Assembly (NCBI GenBank): GCA_015061005.1
Contig: SUXJ01000014.1
Coordinates: 1 to 52,160, forward strand
Origin: Bacteroidales bacterium
Lineage (GTDB): Bacteria; Bacteroidota; Bacteroidia; Bacteroidales; Muribaculaceae
Reading direction: 5' to 3'
Length of the DNA stretch: 52,160 bases
A model generated the notes under the pieces. The model ran no database searches. It had not been told where the DNA came from and saw only the letters and a program-made list of their open reading frames with translations. Every line of letters begins with the position of its first letter. Positions within the stretch are counted from its first letter, which is position 1. The position numbers were made by a program, and so were the translations under genes. Below, in pieces: positions 8,475 to 17,282 of the stretch.

Positions 8475-9691
8475 TGAGAATCAGAGGTTGCAATTACTCT
8501 GACATGGGCCTCGGGATAGCGCAAAACCAAGCAGCTCACTTCGGTCAGCACTACTGCTTCAGTGTTTCGCTGTCCGCTGGTGCGCAAGTCCAAAGTATCG
8601 GCAGAGAATGGGATATGGACGTATTTGGTTAGATATTCCGGATCAATAATCAACCCGTCGGCACTATGACCGCATGAGTCCATAATTTCGGAATGAATCA
8701 CGTAGAGAGTGCCGAACTTTGAGTGCATCTCGGTGAAATCCAGTCCCCAACGGCTCACTACGTCACCGGGCAACATTACGCGCTGATTACCTTCGAGCAG
8801 ACTGAGTTGTTCGATGAGTTCGGTGCCCGCGATTAAGATTTTACGTGCAGAGCCGCCATGACCGGTGAACGCTTCGCTCATAATTTTCAGCCAAGCGGCT
8901 GCATTGAGTTTTCCGGAAGGATATGACGCCTGTTTTCCGGCTTGATTCCAAATTCCCCCGGTCAGGAACACTTCGCTTTTCTTGGCAGGGTCGGTTATGC
9001 GCGCCATATTGCCGAACAGGAAACTGCGCTCCATTCCCTGACGCATATCGTAGATTGCCACTTCCTCTTGGTCGGAGAAAGTCCAGCCAACCTCTTTATT
9101 TGCAGCCTTGAGCATGGTTGACTGCTCAATTTGCGCTTTAAATATTTGGCAATAATTCTGTTTCTTTTCGGGCAATGCCTCATATTGCGAAGTTTGCACG
9201 TCGAGTTCCGCTGCCGCTCTTCCCATTCGAATGACTTTTGCCCCGGCGTTAATGGCCGGCACCGATGCTACACATCCCGAAGCAAATACCGGATACAGAG
9301 TCAAGGCATCAGACGCCACGTCAGCCACATAGAACACCATTGGAGAGCCATTGACCGATTCGGAATCGGGAAGCATCACAGTGTCAGACGGTTCGAAGAT
9401 GCTCGCATCGTTCACGGCAAGGATTACCTTGGTTTGAGAACCCGGAGTGACGGTCACGGACTCTGAGTCGGCAGTTACCTTAGCTTCCGCGCCACGAGTG
9501 GCAACTGCATAGTAGTCAACGGTCATGCTGCGACAAGGTCGCGATGCGGCATATCGGCTGATTTGATCGACAGGAGTGGCCATGGGGCGCAGTTTGGTGA
9601 TGCGCACATCCACTTCATTACGAAGGAGTTCGGGTGCATTGCCGAGAGTGTTGGCAAGGGTAAGCGGTTCGCCTGAGATTTGTTTGCTCAT
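8471..9691 (-). CDS. Major-capsid-like protein (SU10/DUF5309-type resemblance)
   Basis: 406 residues. Several features resemble major capsid proteins of the group that includes SU10-like and many Bacteroidetes phages. The order is an N-terminal region with RPCRSMTVDYYAV, an inserted beta-rich domain (residues about 70-150), QIFKAQIEQSTMLKAANKE, then MERSFLFGNMARITDP and WNQAGK. A helix-strand core around SARKILIAGTELIEQL follows, then a C-terminal half containing GTLYVIHSEIMDSCG and LIIDPEYLTKYVHIPFSADTLD. The assignment is from the succession of features and from the portal-like partner downstream, not from a search. The gene is complete, without frameshift, and its codon use looks like that of its neighbours, which suggests maintenance rather than decay. 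Whether it still assembles into a shell is unknown. Confidence 0.65.
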   Translation of the reverse strand: MSKQISGEPLTLANTLGNAPELLRNEVDVRITKLRPMATPVDQISRYAASRPCRSMTVDYYAVATRGAEAKVTADSESVTVTPGSQTKVILAVNDASIFEPSDTVMLPDSESVNGSPMVFYVADVASDALTLYPVFASGCVASVPAINAGAKVIRMGRAAAELDVQTSQYEALPEKKQNYCQIFKAQIEQSTMLKAANKEVGWTFSDQEEVAIYDMRQGMERSFLFGNMARITDPAKKSEVFLTGGIWNQAGKQASYPSGKLNAAAWLKIMSEAFTGHGGSARKILIAGTELIEQLSLLEGNQRVMLPGDVVSRWGLDFTEMHSKFGTLYVIHSEIMDSCGHSADGLIIDPEYLTKYVHIPFSADTLDLRTSGQRNTEAVVLTEVSCLVLRYPEAHVRVIATSDSQ

Positions 9692-9729
9692 AAAAAATAA
9701 TATTATTTAAAAAGGTTAGTGATTGATTT

Positions 9730-9927
9730 TTACAGGTCCCAAATTGATTTTCGGGCAGAGGCAAGGATTTGAAATTCTCGCGGAGCATTGTCGGGTTCCG
9801 GCGCATTGCTTTCCCATACTGCCGGCTCCATCATTTTTGAAGTAATCTGTTCGTTTAAGCCTCGTTGATAGCCGCGCTGTTCGGCTTCGGCAAGTTGCTG
9901 ACTGAAATCATGGTTTTGTTCTTCCAT
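9730..9927 (-). CDS. Small acidic protein at the head of the capsid/portal cassette
   Basis: 65 residues from ATG 9927. The first half is a charged helix (QQLAEAEQRGYQRGLNEQI), the second half is acidic and Pro/Asn rich, and the C-terminus is SARKSIWDL. An in-frame upstream start at 9963 is less likely because it falls in the promoter region. It precedes the capsid-like gene by 38 bp on the same strand. The position just before a capsid gene and the helical charged composition would suit a short scaffold or cargo-tag protein, but there is no sequence proof. Confidence 0.55.
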   Translation of the reverse strand: MEEQNHDFSQQLAEAEQRGYQRGLNEQITSKMMEPAVWESNAPEPDNAPREFQILASARKSIWDL

Positions 9928-9965
9928 AGTAAAAAATTTGAGTTGGTTATACACGTTTGACAATG

Positions 9966-9994
9966 CAAAATTACGCCAAGGGAAAGGCGCAAAA
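9966..9994 (-). promoter_or_regulatory. Promoter of the capsid/portal cassette
   Basis: On the minus strand TAATTTTG (9973-9966) matches the -7 consensus. A TTTTG at 9994-9990 is a -33 candidate with a shorter than usual 16-bp spacer. It is divergent from the promoter of the CCA-family gene. Confidence 0.55.
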
Positions 9995-10026
9995 GCGTAG
10001 ATTTTCCGCAGTACACGATTTTTTTG

Positions 10027-10034
10027 TACATTTG
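10027..10034 (+). promoter_or_regulatory. -7 box of the CCA-family gene
   Basis: TACATTTG ends 9 nt before ATG 10044, so the transcript would have a leader of only a few nucleotides. The in-frame upstream TTG at 9957 would lie upstream of this box and is not used if the box is real. Confidence 0.65.
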
Positions 10035-10043
10035 CAGTTGAAT

Positions 10044-11303
10044 ATGACCACCAAGCTATATCACGTAATCTGCGAATGGCTTCGCGAACTGACGGAAGGC
10101 ACTCCTTGGGAGGGCCATCTCTTTGCTGTTGGCGGCTGTTGCCGAGATGAAATTCTCGGACTGGAAATCAATGACTTGGACTTGGCGGTGGACCTGCCAA
10201 TGGGTGGGGTGAAATTTGCTCGCTGGCTTGAGAAGAAGCGTCTCACAATCGGCCGCCCCATATTTTTCATGAAATACGGCACCGCCAAATTACGATTGCG
10301 CAAATTTCCGGATGACGAGATTGAGCTTGTGCAAACTCGCAAGGAACAATACACGCGCGAGACGTCGCGGTGTCCCGAAGTGGTGTTCGGCTCAATCAAA
10401 GAAGATTGCTATCGCCGAGATTTCACGGTCAATTCGCTTTATTATGATATTACGCGGCGAGTGATGGTAGATATCACCGCACAGGGCATTGCCGATATAG
10501 AAGCGGGCATAATCAGGACTCCTATGGATCCCGACGAAACGTTTAACGATGACCCGGTTCGTATCCTTCGCGGACTTCGCTTTGCCAATCGGTTTAACTG
10601 GCGCATTGAACCGGGAGTGTGGGACGCTCTGCTGCACCATATTCATCGGTTAGAAATCGTTTCGCGCGAAAGGGTGCATTCAGAGTTCTGCAAGATGCTT
10701 AACGGTCCCGCCCCCATAGAGATCTTGGAAACGCTGAAAGATATCGGAGCTCTCGAAGTGATGATTCCTCCGATTAAGGCACTATATCACGGGCGCGAAA
10801 AAAACGGCATCAACGCTTGGGATGCCGGACTTGAACGCCTCAGAGTCTTGCTTGAAAACGCCCCGGAAGCGCCAACCCGAATGCGCTTGGCGTGCTTGTT
10901 TATCGGTTTGACTCCGAACGCAACCGATGCATCGAAAATCACTCGGCTGATTATGCAAAATTTGCGTTTTGACCGCCCCATTATTTCCGATGTCAGCTTC
11001 TTGGTGCGCTATCATGCTCTACGCATTGAAGACCTTGACAATCCGCGTTATGTCAGAGCCATACAGAACCTTGCCGCCCTTCCGCGACGAATGGCTCTGC
11101 TTGAAGCTTTCCTTTCCGCTCAAAATTGCGGTCATGTTGCCGCAAAATTGGTTCAAGCCGACAAGGAACTCATCAGGTCCAACTCATCGGGTTATAATCC
11201 GGAGAAAGAAGCATCAGCCCGACATAAGAAACAAGAGCGTTTCGACAACCAACGACGACGTCGCCGCCGCCACGGCCGCCGTCGCAACAATAAACATGAG
11301 TAA
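10044..11303 (+). CDS. CCA tRNA nucleotidyltransferase / poly(A) polymerase family protein
   Basis: Class II nucleotidyltransferase that would add CCA (or A) to RNA 3' ends. From ATG 10044 it is 419 residues. The catalytic motifs are intact: GG at 30-31 followed by RD (34-35), the metal-binding pair D44 and D46 in NDLDLAVD, then RRDFTVNSLYYDI and the DDPVRILRGLRFANRF segment. The C-terminal half is where many bacterial relatives carry an HD phosphohydrolase domain. Here the expected 'LLHDIGK' is LFIGLTPNA and the preceding His motif is absent, so the HD activity is probably lost. The protein ends in a strongly basic tail (RRRRRRHGRRRNNKHE). It is followed by the sulfatase after 32 bp. Whether this is the main CCA enzyme or a paralogue cannot be decided here. 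Confidence 0.85.
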   Translation: MTTKLYHVICEWLRELTEGTPWEGHLFAVGGCCRDEILGLEINDLDLAVDLPMGGVKFARWLEKKRLTIGRPIFFMKYGTAKLRLRKFPDDEIELVQTRKEQYTRETSRCPEVVFGSIKEDCYRRDFTVNSLYYDITRRVMVDITAQGIADIEAGIIRTPMDPDETFNDDPVRILRGLRFANRFNWRIEPGVWDALLHHIHRLEIVSRERVHSEFCKMLNGPAPIEILETLKDIGALEVMIPPIKALYHGREKNGINAWDAGLERLRVLLENAPEAPTRMRLACLFIGLTPNATDASKITRLIMQNLRFDRPIISDVSFLVRYHALRIEDLDNPRYVRAIQNLAALPRRMALLEAFLSAQNCGHVAAKLVQADKELIRSNSSGYNPEKEASARHKKQERFDNQRRRRRRHGRRRNNKHE

Positions 11304-11335
11304 AATAAAACTTTAAATCAATACATTATCACGGA

Positions 11336-12913
11336 ATGAAAGCAATTTATTCACTCGGAACCGCCCTGATGGCGTTGCCATTGTGCGCTTGCACTCAGTC
11401 AGCCGACGAAAAGCAAGAGGCTCCGCGCTACAACATTGTATTCATCATGACTGATGACCACACCGCGCAGATGCTTTCGGCTTACGACACACGTTATGCC
11501 CAAACGCCTAACCTTGACCGCATTGCTCAAGACGGAGTGAAGTTTAATCACTCATTTGTGGCAAACTCTCTGTCGGGTCCGTCACGTGCATGTATGGTGA
11601 CCGGCAAACACAGCCACAAAAACGGCTATACCGATAATGAATCGGGCAAACCGTTTGACGGGTCACAGCCCACGTTCCCGAAGTACCTTCAAGGAGCAGG
11701 CTATGAAACCGCCATCTTCGGCAAGTGGCACTTGATTTCCGAGCCCACCGGCTTCGATACTTGGCGCATAGTGCCCGGTCAAGGCGACTACTACAATCCC
11801 ACGATTATCAATCAAGACGGCTCGCGCGAGATTATAGACGGCTATCTGACCAACATCATCACCGATATGAGTCTTGATTGGCTCGAAAATCGCGAGGACA
11901 AGACTCGTCCGTTTGCACTGCTCATTCACCATAAGGCACAACACAGAAATTGGATGCCCGACACGTGCAACCTTGCCCTGTATGAAGACATGACATTCCC
12001 GCTTCCCGAAAATTTCTTTGACGACTACGAAGGTCGCGAAGCTGCAAAAACGGCGGAAATGCGCATTGACAATCCGGACCACATGGACATAATCTATGAC
12101 CTGAAGATGCTTCGTCCGGGCGAAACGAGCCGTTTGAAAGCAAATTATGACGCTTTTATCGGTCGAATGAATGCCGAACAGCGTGCGGCATGGGATGCCT
12201 TCTATAATCCTATAATTGAAGAATATTACAGTTCAAACCTTCAGGGCAAGGAACTTGCGGAATGGCGTTTCCAACGCTATATTCGCGACTATTTGAAGAC
12301 GCTGAAGAGCTTGGACGACAACGTTGGGCGCGTTCTTGACTATTTGGAAGAAAAGAATTTGCTGGAAAACACCTTGGTGGTTTATACCTCCGACCAAGGG
12401 TTTTACATGGGCGAACACGGCTGGTTCGACAAGCGATTCATGTATGAAGAATCATTCAACACTCCGCTGTTGATGCACCTGCCCAAGGGCCTTGAAGCCC
12501 GCGGTGAGATTAATGAAATGGTTCAGAACATTGACTATGCACCGACTTTCCTTGAGATTGCCGGAGTGGAGATACCCGACGACATTCAGGGCAAATCAAT
12601 TCTGCCGTTGCTTCGCGGAGGAGATGAAAAGGTGCAGTGGCGCGATGCCTTGTATTATCATTTCTATGAATATCCCGCCGAGCATGCCGTTAAACGCCAT
12701 TACGGAGTGCGCACCGAGAGATATAAGCTCATACATTTCTATAACGACATTGACGTATGGGAACTGTATGACCTTCAGGAAGATCCGTCGGAAATGAACA
12801 ACCTCTACGGTCAACCCGGCACGGAAGAAATCACTCAGCAGCTGCGCACTCGCCTGAAAGAGCTTCAAGAGGAGTATGATGATCCTATTCGCCACAAATT
12901 CCCTATTGAATAA
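11336..12913 (+). CDS. Sulfatase lipoprotein, serine-type
   Basis: Removes sulfate from a sulfated substrate, most likely a host or dietary glycan, at the cell envelope. The protein is 525 residues. The signal peptide ends in a possible lipobox with Cys19 (LPLCAC). The sulfatase core begins with NIVFIMTDDH (metal Asp pair at 40-41). The formylglycine motif is S80-G-P-S-R, so the residue to be converted is serine and an anSME-type radical SAM maturase is needed; none is in the window. Later metal and substrate residues appear in VYTSDQGFYMGEHGWFDK. The exact substrate cannot be assigned; the C-terminal region (WELYDLQEDPSEMNNLYG) is usual for the family. No SusC/SusD pair is adjacent, so it is not part of a visible polysaccharide locus. 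Confidence 0.92.
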   Translation: MKAIYSLGTALMALPLCACTQSADEKQEAPRYNIVFIMTDDHTAQMLSAYDTRYAQTPNLDRIAQDGVKFNHSFVANSLSGPSRACMVTGKHSHKNGYTDNESGKPFDGSQPTFPKYLQGAGYETAIFGKWHLISEPTGFDTWRIVPGQGDYYNPTIINQDGSREIIDGYLTNIITDMSLDWLENREDKTRPFALLIHHKAQHRNWMPDTCNLALYEDMTFPLPENFFDDYEGREAAKTAEMRIDNPDHMDIIYDLKMLRPGETSRLKANYDAFIGRMNAEQRAAWDAFYNPIIEEYYSSNLQGKELAEWRFQRYIRDYLKTLKSLDDNVGRVLDYLEEKNLLENTLVVYTSDQGFYMGEHGWFDKRFMYEESFNTPLLMHLPKGLEARGEINEMVQNIDYAPTFLEIAGVEIPDDIQGKSILPLLRGGDEKVQWRDALYYHFYEYPAEHAVKRHYGVRTERYKLIHFYNDIDVWELYDLQEDPSEMNNLYGQPGTEEITQQLRTRLKELQEEYDDPIRHKFPIE

Positions 12914-12927
12914 CACTTCCGGAACAC

Positions 12928-14307
12928 TTGAAGGTTAATATCCATTATATTCGTCAGGGCAAGGAGTTGAACATCAGTCAGCAACTTGCCCTGACTGTCA
13001 GACTCGCCTTGCCGGCCATGCTTGCCATGCTGTCGAGCATATTAATGCAATATATCGACGCCGCCATGGTCGGACACCTCGGTGAGGGACCGTCAGCCTC
13101 AATCGGGCTTGTCGGGACCACTCTGTGGCTGTTTTGGGGCGTCTGTTCAATGGTCACCACGGGCTTTACGGTGCAAGTGGCGCACAGAGTCGGCGCGAAC
13201 GACTCTGAAGGAGCCAGAGACGTGTTGCGCCAGAGCATCGTTGCATGCTTTATGTTCGGTGCGGCAATGGCGTTGGCAGGAGTAGCCATTTCGCCATGGC
13301 TTCCTCAATGGCTTGGCGGCGAAGAGTCAATCAACCGCGATGCCGGACTCTACTTCGGCATTTTTGCCGGGGCATTGCCTTTGCTGACAATCAATTACCT
13401 TGCCGGGGGTATGCTTCGCAGCGTTGGCAACATGAAAGTGCCGAGCCTAATCAACGTTGGCATGTGTCTGCTCGACGTGGTGTTTAACTACGTGTTCATA
13501 TTTCTTTTAGACCTTGGAGTGCTTGGTGCCGCCATGGGAACCGTAATGGCTGAAATCGTTTCGGCGGCGGCAATGATGTACTTCATGTGGTTCAAGCAAC
13601 CGGAATTGATGCTCCATGGGCGTAGCGGCAGATATAAGCCTACACGTTCGATAATTCGCAAGGCAGGCATGATAGCCACACCGATGACCTTGGAACACGC
13701 AGTGCTTTGCGGTGCACAGATTGCCGTTACCATTATCGTTGCACCCTTGGGGTTGGTGGCGATTGCCGCTAATTCGTTTGCCGTGACAGCCGAAAGCCTG
13801 TGCTATATGCCCGGCTACGGTATCGGCGATGCAGCAACGGTGCTGACCGGCCAAAGCTATGGCGCGGCTCGGCCTGACTTAGTGAAACGATTCGGGTTTA
13901 TCTCCGTAGGCTTGGGAATGGCAGTTATGACCTTGATGGGCATAGTGATGTGGGTTGCCGCTCCGCAGTTGATGGCCATCATGACTCCGATTGAAGCCAT
14001 TCGCAATGCCGGCACTGAGATTTTGCGTATCGAAGCATGGGCAGAGCCCATGTTTGCCGCATCAATCGTGGCTTATGGAGCAATGGTCGGCGTGGGCAAG
14101 ACTCTGATGCCGGCATTGATGAACTTCGGCAGCATTTGGCTCGTACGTCTGCCCCTTGCATGGTGGTGGAGTCGAGAATTCGGATTGAACGGAGTTTGGA
14201 TGGCAATGGCAGTGGAATTGACGTTCCGCGGAGCGATATTCCTTGTGAGACTGTTCAGAACCCGGTCGTGGATACCGCCGGTTGAAGGTCTATCCGTAAT
14301 CTCATAA
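12928..14307 (+). CDS. MATE family efflux transporter
   Basis: 459-residue inner-membrane antiporter with about 12 membrane segments in two MATE repeats, expected to export drugs or metabolites using a cation gradient. Family features include LALPAMLAMLSSILMQYIDAAMVGHLG near the N-terminus and the matching second-half segment GYGIGDAATVLTGQSYGA. No ATG suits the start: TTG at 12928 gives MKVNIHYIRQGKELNISQQ, and the next Met codons are inside the first helix. The start is therefore uncertain. It follows the sulfatase after 14 bp, so the CCA-family gene, sulfatase and MATE gene probably form one operon, closed by a hairpin at 14322-14376. Confidence 0.92.
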   Translation: MKVNIHYIRQGKELNISQQLALTVRLALPAMLAMLSSILMQYIDAAMVGHLGEGPSASIGLVGTTLWLFWGVCSMVTTGFTVQVAHRVGANDSEGARDVLRQSIVACFMFGAAMALAGVAISPWLPQWLGGEESINRDAGLYFGIFAGALPLLTINYLAGGMLRSVGNMKVPSLINVGMCLLDVVFNYVFIFLLDLGVLGAAMGTVMAEIVSAAAMMYFMWFKQPELMLHGRSGRYKPTRSIIRKAGMIATPMTLEHAVLCGAQIAVTIIVAPLGLVAIAANSFAVTAESLCYMPGYGIGDAATVLTGQSYGAARPDLVKRFGFISVGLGMAVMTLMGIVMWVAAPQLMAIMTPIEAIRNAGTEILRIEAWAEPMFAASIVAYGAMVGVGKTLMPALMNFGSIWLVRLPLAWWWSREFGLNGVWMAMAVELTFRGAIFLVRLFRTRSWIPPVEGLSVIS

Positions 14308-14321
14308 AAAACCGCCGATAT

Positions 14322-14376
14322 TTCGCCATAACTCAAAAAAAAACACAGTTATGGCGAATTATCAATATATTTTTTG
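14322..14376 (+). terminator. Terminator-like perfect inverted repeat
   Basis: Perfect 12-bp arms TTCGCCATAACT (14322-14333) and AGTTATGGCGAA (14347-14358) around an A-rich loop, followed after some 12 nt by TTTTTTG. It closes the MATE operon and directly abuts the promoter of the next gene, so it could also serve as a regulatory site. Confidence 0.65.
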
Positions 14377-14384
14377 TATCTTTG
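14377..14384 (+). promoter_or_regulatory. -7 box of the ATPase gene
   Basis: TATCTTTG, exact -7 consensus, 21 nt before ATG 14406. The in-frame TTG at 14382 overlaps it and is rejected as start. Confidence 0.7.
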
Positions 14385-14405
14385 ACGCGTTATAATTGTT
14401 TTGAT

Positions 14406-15842
14406 ATGAAGATAATAGGCCGAAAACGAGAGATACAAATGCTGAAGGAATGCTACGATTCTGAAAAATCGGAATTTGTTGCTATATTTGGACGCCGTCG
14501 AGTAGGGAAAACATTCATTGTTCGCGAAGTGATGAGCAATAAACTTACTTTGCATGTGACCGGCATCTTCCAAGGCAGTAGAAAAGAGCAATTAGAAGCT
14601 TTTTATACTGCTGTAAATGATATTGGCGAGAAGGAAAAAACCACCAAGCCGAAGGATTGGTTTGATGCGTTTCAACTGTTAAGAAATAAACTTGAAAAAT
14701 TGCCCAAGCAGAAGCGAATAAAAAAAGTTTTATTTCTTGATGAATTACCGTGGATGGACACCCCGAAATCTGGATTTCTTCCCGCTCTTGAATACTTTTG
14801 GAATAATTATGCTGCGTGGGAACATGATATAATGCTGATTATTTGCGGTTCGGCTACAAGCTGGATTGTAAAGAAGATTATTCATAATCATGGGGGGCTG
14901 CACAATCGCTTAACTAAGCGCATTCATTTGAAACCCTTTACGCTGTCGGAAACCGAAGATTTTCTGAAGCAAAAAGGAATCAAATGGAGTAGATATGATA
15001 TTGCACGCTGCTATATGACAATGGGAGGCATACCTTATTATCTTGACTATCTAACTGCCGGTAGCCAAGGGTTGAATGCAAATATTGACGAACTTTTCTT
15101 TACAGAGCATGCCCCCTTACGAGAAGAATACGACATCTTATTCAGTTCTTTATTCCATAATTTCAAAGCTCACGTTAAAGTGATCGAAGCTTTGGCAAAA
15201 AAAAATTGCGGTATGTCCCGGAAGGAAATTATCAGTGCGGTAAACATGCGTTCGGGAGGCGAGCTATCGGAAGTATTGAACGACTTAGAGGCATGCGGAT
15301 TTATTCGTAGATATCATACTTACGGAAAGACTGAACGCGATGCTATTTATCAGTTGATTGACTTTTATTCGTTGTTTTATCTGCATTTTGTCAAGAATGT
15401 TTCTCCTTCAATAAACCGATATTGGACAGCTATTGCAAACACAGGAAAAACAAATGCATGGTTGGGATATTCGTTTGAAATTCTTTGCCTATTGCATATA
15501 GAGCAAATACGCCATGCACTCGGTTTTAGTGCCGTGGCATGTGAATACTCAACGTGGAGGGTCAAAGGCAATGAAGAATCACACGGGGCACAGATAGACC
15601 TTGTAATTGATCGCAATGACAATATCATAAATCTCTGTGAGATGAAGTTTTCACGCAATGAGTTTGAAATTACCAAAAATTATGAATCAGTGCTGGCAAA
15701 TAAAATTGAGCAATTCAGAACGCAAACTAAAACACGGGCAGCTCTTCATCTTACAATGATTACTACTTTCGGTGTGAAATCTAACATGCATTCGGGAATT
15801 GTGGATGCGGAGACTTGTCTTGACGATTTTTTTGCGACATGA
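14406..15842 (+). CDS. AAA ATPase with C-terminal PD-(D/E)xK-like region (DUF234-type)
   Basis: 478 residues from ATG 14406. Walker A is FGRRRVGKTFI and Walker B is VLFLDELPWMD. A winged-helix-like middle part follows (KKNCGMSRKEIISAVNMRSGG), then a C-terminal region with GAQIDLVIDR and INLCEMKFS, whose D...ExK spacing resembles PD-(D/E)xK nucleases. Proteins of this architecture are common, mobile and of unsettled function in Bacteroidetes. The gene is visibly more AT-rich than the neighbouring housekeeping genes and stands alone with its own promoter, which suggests acquisition. A related but distinct ATPase is at 22769-24115. Confidence 0.85.
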   Translation: MKIIGRKREIQMLKECYDSEKSEFVAIFGRRRVGKTFIVREVMSNKLTLHVTGIFQGSRKEQLEAFYTAVNDIGEKEKTTKPKDWFDAFQLLRNKLEKLPKQKRIKKVLFLDELPWMDTPKSGFLPALEYFWNNYAAWEHDIMLIICGSATSWIVKKIIHNHGGLHNRLTKRIHLKPFTLSETEDFLKQKGIKWSRYDIARCYMTMGGIPYYLDYLTAGSQGLNANIDELFFTEHAPLREEYDILFSSLFHNFKAHVKVIEALAKKNCGMSRKEIISAVNMRSGGELSEVLNDLEACGFIRRYHTYGKTERDAIYQLIDFYSLFYLHFVKNVSPSINRYWTAIANTGKTNAWLGYSFEILCLLHIEQIRHALGFSAVACEYSTWRVKGNEESHGAQIDLVIDRNDNIINLCEMKFSRNEFEITKNYESVLANKIEQFRTQTKTRAALHLTMITTFGVKSNMHSGIVDAETCLDDFFAT

Positions 15843-15910
15843 AAGCTCGCTTAAGAAACTCAGGGCTACGAATGCAATTTTTTAGCAAAAAATCCGTTTA
15901 ATGTTCAGAT

Positions 15911-17269
15911 ATGAAGAAGTTTCTGACATTGATTATTTCAGCAATCGCCTTGGTGGGGTGCATCGAGGACTCGTTTGACACGAGCCCTTCGGCGCAGCCT
16001 CAGTTTGACGTTGAAGAATTAGATATGGGGGTGCAATTCACCGAAAATCCGTCGCCCACGGCAAAACTGATGATTTATAACCCTAACAGTAAAAACATCA
16101 GTCTGGAGACCGTGAAGCTGCGGTCGGGTGAATACTTCCGCATGAACGTTGACGGACAGGCCGGAAAGGTTTTTCACGACGTTGAAATTCGTCCGAATGA
16201 TTCAATCTACGTATTCGTGGAGTGCACATTGCCGCCTACTCCGACCGCAGAGCCGGTAGTGATGAGCGACGACTTGGAAGTCACCACAAACGGCGTGATG
16301 AAGACGCTGCCAATCAAAGCGTTGGCACAGAACGTTGAACGCCATGTGCGCAAAGTACTTGAGAGCGACACTCGCTTTACCAACGAGTTGCCACACGTAG
16401 TGTTCGACACCTTGCGAGTGGCCCCGGGGGCAACGTTGACCCTGTCGCCCGGAGTCAGCCTTCTGTTTCATGACAAGGCTGCCCTCGTCGTTGAAGGGAC
16501 GCTGATCAGCGAAGGCACAGCCGAGCTGCCGGTGATTATGCGCGGTGACCGCACGGGCAATGTGGTTGCCGATATATCATACGACGTGATGTCAAATCAG
16601 TGGGAGGGGTTGCGATTTGCTCGCGAAAGCCGCAATAACCGGCTGAGCCACACTGAGATAATGAACACCTGTCAGGGCGTCATGCTCGACTCCCTGACGC
16701 AACTCACCATGATAAACTCCCGACTCTATAATAGCGGCAGAGTGCAACTCGCAGTGGGCGGCGACTCGGAAGTAACCGCACTTGGATGTGAAATATCAAA
16801 TGCGGCATCTGCCCTCTTGCTGCTTGAAGGCGGCAACTACGTTTTTGACCGCTGCACCATTGCCAATTGGTATCTCTTCACATGGCCCGATATGGCGATA
16901 ATTGAGTTCATAACGCCGGAAAATACCTCGGCAACGTTCTCGAATTCAATCATCAATGGGCGAGATTCCTCAGTAGGTGACTATGGCGACGTTGAAGCGG
17001 TCGACATTTGGTTCCGCCGCTGTATGTTTAAAGAAAACGGCACCGACGATGGCCGCTATCTGCAATGCCTCTGGGGCGAGGACCCGAAGTTGGACTACTC
17101 GCTGACAGACTATACCTTTGACTATTCACCAACCACGGGCTCACCGGCATTGGAGGCTGCCATGCCCGAATATGACTCAGAAGAACTGCCCGCACTCGAC
17201 CGCCGTGGCCGCCTGCGCGGACTCACACTCGGCGCCTATGCCCCGGCCCCCGAAGAGGCCGAGGAGTAA
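15911..17269 (+). CDS. Lipoprotein with predicted right-handed beta-helix
   Basis: 452 residues. The lipoprotein signal ends ALVGC with Cys17. The N-terminal 120 residues look like an Ig-like domain typical of surface lipoproteins (LMIYNPNSKNISLETVKL). From about residue 155 short strands and turns repeat (GATLTLSPGVSLLFHDKAA, VVEGTLISEGTAELPVIM, SHTEIMNTCQGVML), which predicts a parallel beta-helix of the pectate-lyase-like fold. The C-terminus ends ALDRRGRLRG...LGAYAPAPEEAEE. No catalytic residues are recognised; a surface-binding role is likely. No consensus promoter is seen in the 68 bp upstream. Confidence 0.8.
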   Translation: MKKFLTLIISAIALVGCIEDSFDTSPSAQPQFDVEELDMGVQFTENPSPTAKLMIYNPNSKNISLETVKLRSGEYFRMNVDGQAGKVFHDVEIRPNDSIYVFVECTLPPTPTAEPVVMSDDLEVTTNGVMKTLPIKALAQNVERHVRKVLESDTRFTNELPHVVFDTLRVAPGATLTLSPGVSLLFHDKAALVVEGTLISEGTAELPVIMRGDRTGNVVADISYDVMSNQWEGLRFARESRNNRLSHTEIMNTCQGVMLDSLTQLTMINSRLYNSGRVQLAVGGDSEVTALGCEISNAASALLLLEGGNYVFDRCTIANWYLFTWPDMAIIEFITPENTSATFSNSIINGRDSSVGDYGDVEAVDIWFRRCMFKENGTDDGRYLQCLWGEDPKLDYSLTDYTFDYSPTTGSPALEAAMPEYDSEELPALDRRGRLRGLTLGAYAPAPEEAEE

Positions 17270-17282
17270 GAAGACGTAGGGA

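Noticed and set aside
6613-9927. Complete or inducible prophage
   Set aside because: No integrase, repressor, terminase, protease, tail or lysis gene and no attachment-site repeat was found around the four genes.
9957-10043. Longer N-terminus for the CCA-family protein starting at TTG 9957
   Set aside because: It would start upstream of the promoter box at 10027-10034 and adds residues without family resemblance.
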